DNA of 64,000 nt from Bolinopsis microptera (lineage: Eukaryota > Ctenophora > Tentaculata > Lobata > Bolinopsidae). Below the pieces are notes generated by a model. It saw only the letters and a program-made list of their open reading frames with translations, did no database searches and was not told the DNA's origin. Shown piece after piece: positions 46,936-56,457 of the stretch (positions within the stretch are counted from its first letter, which is position 1; each line of letters begins with the position of its first letter). The stretch spans positions 15,578,322 to 15,642,321 of the forward strand of contig NC_087084.1 of the NCBI RefSeq assembly GCF_026151205.1, given 5' to 3'. The translations under genes and the position numbers were made by a program.

Positions 46936-47540
46936 GGTGATCGTATTTTTTGTTTTTTGTTTTCTGTCTGGTACAATAATTGAATCTTACCAAGATGTAC
47001 CCTGTTTGTAATTTATATGTAAGCCGCGCATTGTCAAGGACCTTAACAGTGTTACATCTTGTTAAGGACCTTAACAGTGTTACATCTTGGTGACAGTTAA
47101 GTAACACGTGTACAAATAACCACACGTATATCTAGTTGACACGTGACACGTGACACGTGACAAAGTTAAACCAAAGTTGAGTCAGAAATCGAATACTATC
47201 CCATGATATACAATACAACAAGGTTTTAAAAACAGTAAAAACATTCAAAAATAAACTTTACTTCAGATTTATTTATTATTTCTCAAGCGATCTATATGTT
47301 GTATAAGAAGAGCACTAAAAAATCATCACATTTATTATTAACCTATTACAAACTTGCACAATGCACATCAATTAAAATTATAGTAAGTGAAATAATCATT
47401 CTAGGAACATAAGAAATCTGCTAATAATGATAATACAATGTCTTCAGTTAAGTTCACATATCACGGCTGAAATAAGATTTAGCTAATACAATTCTCAAAA
47501 GTAATTAACACTATAAACATTAATTGTCAGAGCTATAAGT
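46936..47540. other. Spacer between satellite and CNRIP1 3' end
   Basis: It includes a twofold repeat of AAGGACCTTAACAGTGTTAC at 47035-47085 and a run of three to four E-boxes (ACACGTGACACGTGAC) at 47139-47161; the remainder is AT-rich. Confidence 0.55.
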
Positions 47541-47554
47541 ATAAACCCTGTGTG

Positions 47555-48515
47555 TTTAGTGAGGCATGATCTTCCTGCACTTCACAGAGGACACTACACA
47601 GTGACACACTTGGTACCCTCTATCAGCGAGGCATGATCTTCCTGCACTTCACAGAGGACACTGTACACTTGGTGCCCTCTATTAGCGAGGCATGATCTTC
47701 CTGCACTTCACAGAGGACACTACACACTTGGTACCCTCTATCAGCGAGGCATGATCTTCCTGCACTTCACAGAGGACACTGCACACTTGGTGCCCTCTAT
47801 CAGCGAGGCATGATCTTCCTGCACTTCACAGAGGACACTGTACACTTGGTACCCTCTATCAGTGAGGCATGATCTTCCTGCACTTCACAGAGGACACTAC
47901 ACACTTGGTGCCCTCTATCAGCGAGGCATGATCTTCCTGCACTTCACAGAGGACACTACACAGTGACACACTTGGTACCCTCTATCAGCGAGGCATGATC
48001 TTCCTGCACTTCACAGAGGACACTGTACACTTGGTGCCCTCTATTAGCGAGGCATGATCTTCCTGCACTTCACAGAGGACACTACACACTTGGTACCCTC
48101 TATCAGCGAGGCATGATCTTCCTGCACTTCACAGAGGACACTGCACACTTGGTGCCCTCTATCAGCGAGGCATGATCTTCCTGCACTTCACAGAGGACAC
48201 TGTACACTTGGTACCCTCTATCAGTGAGGCATGATCTTCCTGCACTTCACAGAGGACACTACACACTTGGTGCCCTCTATCAGCGAGGCATGGTCTTCCT
48301 GCACTTCACAGAGGACACTACACACTTGGTGCCCTCTATCAGCGAGGCATGATCTTCCTGCACTTCACAGAGGACACTACACACTTGGTACCCTCTATCA
48401 GTGAGGCATGATCTTCCTGCACTTCACAGAGGACACTACACACTTGGTGCCCTCTATTAGCGAGGCATGATCTTCCTGCACTTCACAGAGGACACTACAC
48501 ACTTAGTGCCCTCTA
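47555..48515. repeat. 54- to 60-bp array of the CNRIP1 C-terminal codons, stop codon and 3'UTR, about 17 copies
   Basis: Sense-strand unit: AGAGGGCACCAAGTGTGTAG, TGTCCTCTGTGAAGTGCAGG, AAGATCATGCCTCGC then TAA or TGA. The most 5' copy is the real end of the CNRIP1 ORF. There is a higher-order pattern in which a block of about six units is itself duplicated (47555-47940 and 47935-48300). Confidence 0.94.
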
Positions 48516-50585
48516 CCCCCTCCTCCTCCTTATAGTTAACCACTATGTTCTTCAGTGTCTCCCCCCAACTAGTACTCTTCTTCTTCTTTAGAGTGTAGTA
48601 CTTGCACTGGAGCGCTACCTGGGCGATATCTTAGTGAGTACTTACTTATAATAACTATACTCATAACAAATATAAATAACTTATTATTATTAAGTAACTT
48701 ATTATAACTTATTATACTCTGTTTAAGTGAAAGTGTAGTACTGACCAGTAAAGAGTATTGTAGCGGTATCTGTAGCGCTACTACGTCTCTCTTGGCTTTC
48801 TTTGTTTTGTCCACCTTGTCAGTACTGAACCTCCCCTCGTATACCTGAGCACGTGTTATATCACGTGTTAAATTAAACATTGTCACGTCGCACGTGTTAT
48901 ATCACGTGTTATATCACGTGTTATATCACGTGTTATATCACGTGCTAAATTAGAGTAACCTTGAGTGAAGGGTTTGAGTCTGGGGCAGGAGGTTTAGTCT
49001 AACCTTGAGTGAAGGGTCTGAGTCTGGGGCAGGAGGTTTAGTCTAACCTTGAGTGAAGGGTCTGAGTCTGGGGCGGGAGGTTTAGTCTAACCTTGAGTGA
49101 AGGGTCTGAGTCTGGGGCGGGAGGTTTAGTCCAACCTTGAGTGAAGGGTCTGAGTCTGGGGCGGGAGGTTTAGTCTAACCTTGAGTGAAGGGTCTGAGTC
49201 TGGGGCGGGAGGTTTAGTCTAACCTTGAGTGAAGGGTTTGAGTCTGGGGCAGGAGGTTTAGTCTAACCTTGAGTGAAGGGTCTGAGTCTGGGGCGGGAGG
49301 TTTAGTCTAACCTTGAGTGAAGGGTCTGAGTCTGGGGCGGGAGGTTTAGTCTAACCTTGAGTGAAGGGTCTGAGTCTGGGGCGGGAGGTTTAGTCCAACC
49401 TTGAGTGAAGGGTCTGAGTCTGGGGCGGGAGGTTTAGTCTAACCTTGAGTGAAGGGTCTGAGTCTGGGGCGGGAGGTTTAGTCTAACCTTGAGTGAAGGG
49501 TCTGAGTCTGGGGCGGGAGGTTTAGTCTAACCTTGAGTGAAGGGTCTGAGTCTGGGGCGGGAGGTTTAGTCTAACCTTGAGTGAAGGGTTTGAGTCTGGG
49601 GCAGGAGGTTTAGTCTAACCTTGAGTGAAGGGTCTGAGTCTGGGGCAGGAGGTTTAGTCTAACCTTGAGTGAAGGGTCTGAGTCTGGGGCGGGAGGTTTA
49701 GTCTAACCTTGAGTGAAGGGTCTGAGTCTGGGGCGGGAGGTTTAGTCTAACCTTGAGTGAAGGGTTTGAGTCTGGGGCGGGAGGTTTAGTCTAACCTTGA
49801 GTGAAGGGTCTGAGTCTGGGGCGGGAGGTTTAGTCTAACCTTGAGTGAAGGGTCTGAGTCTGGGGCGGGAGGTTTAGTCTAACCTTGAGTGAAGGGTCTG
49901 AGTCTGGGGCGGGAGGTTTAGTCTAACCTTGAGTGAAGGGTCTGAGTCTGGGGCGGGAGGTTTAGTCTAACCTTGAGTGAAGGGTCTGAGTCTGGGGCGG
50001 GAGGTTTAGTCTAACCTTGAGTGAAGGGTCTGAGTCTGGGGCAGGAGGTTTAGTCTAACCTTGAGTGAAGGGTCTGAGTCTGGGGCGGGAGGTTTAGTCT
50101 AACCTTGAGTGAAGGGTCTGAGTCTGGGGCGGGAGGTTTAGTTTCCATGTAGATAGCCTCTCCGTTAAGTAACATGTCCTGCGTCTTCAGCTCCTCTTTA
50201 CTGAAACATTCTAGTGTTCATTTCCACTACAATACACAATACACCTGGCTAATCCACCAAACTAAAGTACCGATACAGTTATAGATACATCGGATCATCA
50301 AACTAGGACTGAGAATTTATAAACAATATCTAATAGAGGATCATTAGCTCTTGTAACTCTTAATATCTCGCTAACTGCTTGCAAAATATAGATTAAGTAT
50401 AATAATTGTATATAATATATATTATATTATAACAGTTACCATGATATTCTGACAGAGTACTTAGTATCCACACTTAGTTTTATAGTCTGTGTTTCAGCGA
50501 ACCTCCCTCCGTCCTCCTTGTAGCTGACTGCGGAGTTCCCTCCGTCCTCCTCTACTGATATCTCTATAAACAACACATTACTCAT
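48457..50585 (-). CDS. CNRIP1: CNRIP1-like (cannabinoid receptor-interacting protein 1 family)
   Basis: Four exons, all phases consistent: 50585-50440, 50200-50104, 48844-48746 and 48618-48457, giving 167 residues (human CNRIP1 has 164). Start MSNVLFIEISVEEDGG; diagnostic DGGRFAETQTIKLSVDTKYS in exon 1 (compare the DGQRF..NRTIKL block), VYEGRFSTDKVDKTKK in exon 3, and LQCKYYTLKKKKSTSWGETL with NYKEEEG in exon 4; ends VKCRKIMPR. The fold is a small soluble beta-sandwich; in vertebrates it binds the C-terminus of CB1 receptors, but the role in a lineage that may lack CB1 is unknown. The start codon, exon 2 donor and stop codon all sit in tandem arrays. Confidence 0.82.
48849..48950. repeat. 18-bp E-box array upstream of CNRIP1 exon 3
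   Basis: About six copies of CACGTGTTATAT on alternate spacing directly upstream of the exon 3 acceptor (CACGTGCTCAG|GTATAC). Confidence 0.85.
48953..50145. repeat. 44-bp splice-donor minisatellite after CNRIP1 exon 2, about 27 copies
   Basis: Sense-strand unit: ACTAAACCTCCCGCCCCAGA, CTCAGACCCTTCACTCAAG, then donor GTTAG. It repeats the exon end encoding TKPPAPDSDPSLK with the donor. Variants are limited to GGGGCGGG/GGGGCAGG and TCTGAG/TTTGAG. Confidence 0.96.
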
Positions 50586-50760
50586 CCTATAAACAACACA
50601 TTATAAACAACACATTACTCATCCTATAAACAACACTTTATAAACAACACATTATAAACAACACATTACTCATCCTATAAACAACACATTACTCATCCTA
50701 TAAACAACATATTACTCATCCTATAAACAACACATTATGAACAACACATTACCCATCCTA
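50557..50760. repeat. Array of the CNRIP1 start-codon region
   Basis: Sense-strand unit ATGAGTAATGTGTTGTTTAT plus AGG. ATGs fall at 50756, 50719, 50696, 50673, 50622 and, for the real ORF, 50585. Upstream copies encode short frames of the MSNVLFIG type; see findings. Confidence 0.85.
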
Positions 50761-52280
50761 TAATGTAACTCAGCAACAAACTTGCGATTATAATGAAAAT
50801 TTAAACAAACACTTTTCTAACTGCTACTATTTGATTACTGCTCAACATACAAATACAGTCCTATTAAAACACACTAACAGGTCACGCTAGGTTTTAATAA
50901 CTGTGTAAATCGGAGAACTTCATTATATTATTATATACAATATACATGTATTATATACAATATACATTATACATGTATTATATACAATATACAATATACA
51001 TGTATTATATACAATATACAATTTACATGTGTTATATACAATATACATGTATCATATTATATGAAAGTTATAACAGGGAAATTTAGTCATAGAATCGACA
51101 CAGTACTGGGTATACGAGACAACGCTTGTATCACAATGCAGCTTAAAGACTGAAGAGCGTGCGTTAATCTTAATGAGGCGTAGTAACAATACCACACAAC
51201 ACACACAACACACAGTACACGTGGCAACTAAGCACCTAACTAGCAACTAATTAGCTAATTAACTCCAATTAGTAAGAGGTTATTAGCAGGAAATAAAAGT
51301 TAGAGCACTGTTAGATACCCGCTTCTAATCAAAGAAAGTCTTGACTCATCAGTTATACGGTAGACAGAAAGCATTCTAATTATCAATGTGCTAACATCAG
51401 TCACTACTTCGCACAGAATATGCACTATTTGTATTGGATTACCACTGACCAGTCATTCAGCACTTTCACATGGAAATACTGTGTAACTCATTACAGTATA
51501 GGTAGAACTTCTGCTCAGCTCAGCTGGATGCAGAGCAGCAATGAAGACGTGGCCCCGATACTTAATCGCGTGACACGTTATATTGTAATTATTCTGTTTT
51601 TGAGAGTAGTAGCAAGAAGGTATCGTATACATTTTAATTTGTTATCTTGATCATTTATTAATGATTTTATGTAGGGTCGGCACCAATGTAATTATGGTTT
51701 TACCACCGTGTTTTGGTTCAGCCGAAATAAATTTTACTATGATGTTTACATAATGTTTCTCACTCCAGCTGCAGTCTGGTAGTGTTGAGTCTAATGAATA
51801 TTTTTCTAGCTTTCTTTTTCCATGTTTTTGCCTCACAGGAGATATTGTGGTCTTTTCTAAATATAACTGTAATACATTGATGTAAAGTTTATTTGGATTT
51901 TGAAATAATAAAAAAACACCCTGTACAACCTGTTTAAGTGTAGATCCAGTTTTTTGAAGACTTTTATCTAAAAAATAAAACACTCACCATCACAAAATAC
52001 TGAAGAAAAAGACGTAAAATTCTATTTGTGAAAGTTTCAAATCAAATCAAAATCATCAAATTTAAAATTGGACCCAATTTAAGAAATATACCAAGTTGTC
52101 AATAAATCATAGAAAAAAGAAAAACGTTCTGAAATACTAATATGTAGTAAAAAGCAAAACCCGAGAATCACCACAAATCAAACTGAAGTAATAAATTATG
52201 TTAATTATGTAAATATGACTACCCAAACAACCCTTTCTCATTTTATCTTAACTTGGAACGGCTACTAGTGTCCCGAAATT
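50761..52280. other. CNRIP1 upstream / BPNT1 downstream region
   Basis: It includes an AT microsatellite (ATACAATATACATGTATTAT units) at 50925-51055 and otherwise AT-rich unique sequence. Small open frames at 51052-51246, 51420-51650 and 51651-51983 show no splice context or family signal. Confidence 0.4.
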
Positions 52281-52289
52281 GCACCGCAA

Positions 52290-52632
52290 AACCCCTGCCC
52301 GGCAACCAGCACCAGACACACGTGCTGTTGCCCGGCAACCAGCACCAGACACACGTGCTGTTGCCCGGCAACCAGCACCAGACACACGTGCTGTTGCCCG
52401 GCAACCAGCACCAGACACACGTGCTGTTGCCCGGCAACCAGCACCAGACTGTTGCCCGGCAACCAGCACCAGACACACGTGCTGTTGCCCGGCAACCAGC
52501 ACCAGACTGTTGCCCGGCAACCAGCACCAGACTGTTGCCCGGCAACCAGCACCAGACACACGTGCTGTTGCCCGGTAACCAGCACCAGACACACGTGCTG
52601 TTGCCCGGCAACCAGCACCAGACACACGTGCA
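52290..52632. repeat. 33-bp array with X-box and E-box directly after the BPNT1 stop codon, about 10 copies
   Basis: Unit GTTGCCCGGCAACCAGCACC plus AGACACACGTGCT; three copies lack the ACACGTGCT part. GTTGCCCGGCAAC is a perfect X-box-type inverted repeat. The array starts six bases beyond the BPNT1 TAA (52638), so it would lie in the 3'UTR. The unit is a multiple of three, which makes several spurious long frames. Confidence 0.95.
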
Positions 52633-52637
52633 ACAGT

Positions 52638-55600
52638 TTATCTGTCCATGATATTAGCTGGTATTTTGGAGAGATAAAAGTCAAAGTCCCTCATTGTGGC
52701 AAGTACTCCCGTCTTGTTGGGATACGGCACATCTGCGTGGTAGAGAAGATCTTTACCAAACACGTCCGTCATTTTACCGCCCAGAGACTTTATTATAGCG
52801 TCACCAGCGCAGGTGTCCCACTTCTTAGTTCCTGTTATAGTGGCATTATAGTGGCATTATAGTGACATTATAGTGGCATTATAGTGGCATTATAGTGGCA
52901 TTTAGTGGCATTATAGTGGCATTTAGTGGCATTATGGCGGCATTATAGTGGCATTATAGTGGCAGTATAGTGGCATTATAGTGGAATTTAGTGGCATTAT
53001 AGTGGCATTTAGTGGCATTTAGTGGCATTATAGTGGCATTATAGTGGCATTTAGTGGCATTATAGTGGCATTATAGTGGCATTATAATGGCATTTAGTGG
53101 CATTATAGTGGCATTTAGTGGCATTATAGTGGCATTATAGTGGCATTTAGTGGCATTATAGTGGCATTATGGTGGCATTATGGTGGCATTATGGTGACAT
53201 TATAGTGGAATTATAGTGGCATAGAAAAAAAATAAAAAAAGTACTATACAAAACATTATCAAGTTGTTATAACTATTTTTATAACTAAATGTGCAACTAA
53301 CCAGGTGAAGCGAAGAGGTACGCGTCAGCAGTCCCCTCAATAACGAGAATACACTTGCTACCCGCCCCCCCTATCTGTATCAGCTTGTCGGGCTTACAGC
53401 TGTCTATTGCATCCTGAGAGGGTATTAGTTACACATGTATAATAGTGACTTATCAGGATGTCAGTTTGTGAGGACTTTACAGGTAAACTACTATTCTAAA
53501 TGTAGTTAGTTATTTGTTCTAACAAGCTAAAAAGAATGAACAATAAGGGGTCGTTCACATATTACGTAATCAAAATTGCTAAAATATTGATTACGTAATA
53601 TGTGAACGACTCCTAGCAGTACTTTAACGGGAGATAAGCTCCGCTTTACAGATAACAATATAACAATTATTAGTAAGTAACCTGCACTGATTTCTGCATG
53701 TGACTGCGTGTAGTTGTTATTATCTTACGTCCCTCCGGTACTGGAACTCTCTTGAAACCAAATGCTCCTAAACCAACCACGCCCCACAACGTGCGTCCTG
53801 TTTCTTTACCTAGCAACAATGTTATCAATAGTAGTGTTATCTACTGTTACCTAGCAACAATGTTATCAGTAGTAGTGTTATCTACTGTTACCTAGCAACA
53901 ATGTTATCAATAGTAGTGTTATCTACTGTTACCTAGCAACAATGTTATCAATAGTAGTGTTATCTACTGTTACCTAGCAACAATGTTATCAATAGTAGTG
54001 TTATCTACTGTTGCCTAGCAACAATGTTATCAATAGTAGTGTTATCTACTGTTACCTAGCAACAATGTTATCAATAGTAGTGTTATCTACTGTTACCTAG
54101 CAACAATGTTATCAATAGAAGTGTTATCTACTGTTACCTAGCAACAATGTTATCAATAGTAGTGTTATCTACTGTTACCTAGCAACAATGTTATCAATAG
54201 AAGTAGTAGTAGTAGTAGTACAATAGACACAATGTTATTAAGTCTTGAGTGAACCTCAGATTGTTTATAAGTTTGTATTTATTAATTATCTGTGACAACA
54301 CTCTACATAAAACACGGTTGCTATAGTAACACTCTACATAAAACACGGTTGCTATAGTAACTATAAACCCGGTTGCTATAGTAACACTCTACATAAAACA
54401 CGGTTGCTATAGTAACTATAAACACGGTTGCTATAGTAACTATAGACACGGTTGCTATAGTGACTATAAACAGTAACTTACCATCCACTTCATACCAGGG
54501 TTGCTATAGTAATATAACATGGTTGCTATAGTAACTATAAACAGTAACTTACCCTCCACTTCATACCAGGGCTGGTAGATAACTCCAGCTACCGCCTCCC
54601 CGTGAGCAGCTATCCCTATCAGCACTGTAACATCCTGCTTCCTTCCCTCAACATACTCCTTAGTGCCGTCTAGTGGGTCTACCTGTTATTGTACTTGTTA
54701 TTTTGCAATACATACTGTGATGTTCAGCAAGCTAACATATTATAAGTTTGTGCTTTTTATAAAAGCAACGTTTGACCTGTAAACAGTATTCCTACGAGGG
54801 GAGTAGGAGACACTTACATTCCTCTATAAGATGGAATGTAAGTGCCCCCCCCCCCCCCCCCCCCTGTAGTGAACTAACCCAAATAACAAGATCCTCCTCA
54901 TTAATACCGGCTAGTTTATCAGGACAGGAGTGTTCCATAACTTCACTGCTGGTATCCATGGTGATCAGACTCCTCGCCTCGTCTGTATCGTAGTCTATAT
55001 CGTCCTCTTCTCCTATTATAGTAGCCTGAATGTACCGTCATTTCACATTTTAATCAATCTAGTTTGAAAACCAAACTGCTAGGAATCAGAGAATTATAGT
55101 GGCCGTATCGTGGCCGTATATTGGCTGTATAAAGGCCGTAAGTGTTGTTATGGTAACAGTAGTGTTGTCATGGTAATAGTAGTGTTGTCATGGTAACAGT
55201 AGTGTTGTCATGGTAACAGTAGTGTTGTCATGGGTATACTCACCTTAGGGGAGTGTTTCATAAGACTAGTAACGATCAGGAGCTGAGCCTTCTTATCTGC
55301 CAAGGTCTGCAGATTGTTAATACCTCCCTTATCTACTATACCTAGATTACCTGCAAATCAACACTTTCAGTACTTAAAGTAACACAACTTTAACACAACT
55401 TTACTCCTTATACTATCAGTAAGAAATGTGGTCGAGTTAAAAACGTTATAATGCTATTCAAATTCTAATTTGAATCTACACGATTTACCAACATAAATAT
55501 CCATCTTACTGTTGCTGTTCCATACAAACAACAAACAAACAAGCTAAATAACACCACAGTATATATACAGCTGACAGTAGTGTTGTCATGGTAACAGTAG

Positions 55601-55719
55601 TGTTGTCATGGTAACAGTAGTATTATATACAGCTGACCTGAAGCCATGATGTCTCTAAGCACTACTCCTGCTTTCTCCGCTACAGACACACAAGCGCTCA
55701 GAGTTCTCATTAGCGCCAT
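52638..55719 (-). CDS. BPNT1: BPNT1, 3'(2'),5'-bisphosphate nucleotidase
   Basis: Seven exons in consistent phase: 55719-55638, 55350-55244, 55025-54879, 54682-54553, 53809-53682, 53413-53302, 52831-52638; 299 residues against 308 in human. The family hydrolyses PAP to AMP in sulfate assimilation and is Li+-sensitive. Metal-site motifs are present: IIGEED in exon 3, [14 protein letters not shown] across exons 3/4 and [12 protein letters not shown] in the last exon. Other family blocks: [20 protein letters not shown] (start), [44 protein letters not shown] and YLFASPGTK. The loop after IIGEED is short. All catalytic elements look intact. Confidence 0.92.
52835..53222. repeat. 10/11-bp repeat at the BPNT1 exon 7 acceptor
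   Basis: Plus-strand unit ATTATAGTGGC, alternating with the shorter ATTTAGTGGC, about 35 copies. It begins exactly at the acceptor (CTATAACAG|GAACTAAG). Confidence 0.92.
53546..53614. mobile_element. 69-bp foldback element (MITE-like)
   Basis: The arms TCGTTCACATATTACGTAAT and ATTACGTAATATGTGAACGA pair perfectly around a 19-base centre, and outer bases GGGG/CTCC extend with one mismatch. It lies in a BPNT1 intron. No clear target-site duplication could be fixed by eye. Confidence 0.7.
53808..54215. repeat. 41-bp splice-acceptor minisatellite before BPNT1 exon 5, about 10 copies
   Basis: The sense strand repeats AACATTGTTGCTAGGTAACA plus GTAGATAACACTACTATTGAT. The true acceptor is ATTGTTGCTAG|GTAAAG and each copy carries ATTGTTGCTAG|GTAACA. 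GTTGCTAGGTAAC is also X-box-like. A (GTA)n tract ends the array. Confidence 0.93.
54295..54560. repeat. 24-bp X-box-like repeats with a duplicated BPNT1 exon 4 donor
   Basis: The unit GGTTGCTATAGTAAC with TATAAACAC occurs about seven times. The real exon 4 end (CCTGGTATGAAGTGGAGG|GTAAGT at 54553) has a near copy at 54482-54502 (CCATCCACTTCATACCAGGG on the plus strand), so the donor is duplicated once within the array. Confidence 0.85.
55140..55232. repeat. 20-bp CAGTAGTGTTGTCATGGTAA repeat, four to five copies
   Basis: Same 20-mer family as the large array at 59945-61535; smaller clusters also occur at 55574-55625 and 56608-56710, so one repeat family has seeded several introns of two genes. 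Confidence 0.9.
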
Positions 55720-56457
55720 CTCTACCTGTTATCAGAACTTACTGTTATCTTTATCTTTACTGTGTACTTACTATAAGTTATATAATTATATAGTGGAGGT
55801 ATTAGAGGAACAATAATATTATACTTTTACCATTAACTACTAACTATAACTTTTACAATACTTGTTCAGTGTATAATTAAGTTTTATGGAGTTCAGAGTT
55901 CAATTTTTACAAGGGTTAATAAGTAAACTAAAATCAGTTCACTTTTCTCTACGCAGTAATAGTAAAATATATAACAAAATGTTGGATACAAATATATATA
56001 AAATAAAGAATACAAACCACGGCTAAAAACTCACTCATAAAACTGTAATCTGCACAGTTTACCAAATTCAAATATAAAACGTATACAAAGTGTACCATAT
56101 AATAGCCCCATGAAGAAGAATGTCTGAGCTACAAGAAGTATTTACATAAGTAACAATACAATACTGTGTGGGTTACTTCCTATCTACTTCCTAACAAAAA
56201 CGCTAACTGACCACGCAAATTAAACAGTTTCTCTGCAGCAGGTACATACCAAATATTCAGATAACCCTTCACATATTTAGATATTTAATATAATATAAAA
56301 CAGTAGTGTTTTCATGGTAACAATATAAAACCAGGTGATATATCTGAAACAACAGTTGTTCGCGAACAGGGCCAGGGGTCGGGCTATCTGGATACTGCCC
56401 GACCTTCCTCCTGATGATTTTATTAAAGTTTGATAAATACACTAGAGATAAACAGTG
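55720..56457. other. BPNT1 upstream / ZDHHC24-like downstream spacer
   Basis: AT-rich, no tandem array of note and no coding potential; presumably holds the BPNT1 promoter and the 3'UTR of the ZDHHC24-like gene. Confidence 0.45.

Noticed and set aside
43487-47125. Frames of 1,100 to 1,200 codons on both strands (repeats of DQYP, LTSI, TGQD, LVRI, YWSG)
   Set aside because: They are produced by a 12-bp satellite whose unit is a multiple of three; five of six frames are open at once and no splice or start context supports any of them.
52243-52862. Frames on both strands through the 33-bp array after BPNT1 (repeats of GNQHQTHVLLP and similar)
   Set aside because: The unit length is a multiple of three and the array follows the BPNT1 stop codon; no family resemblance.
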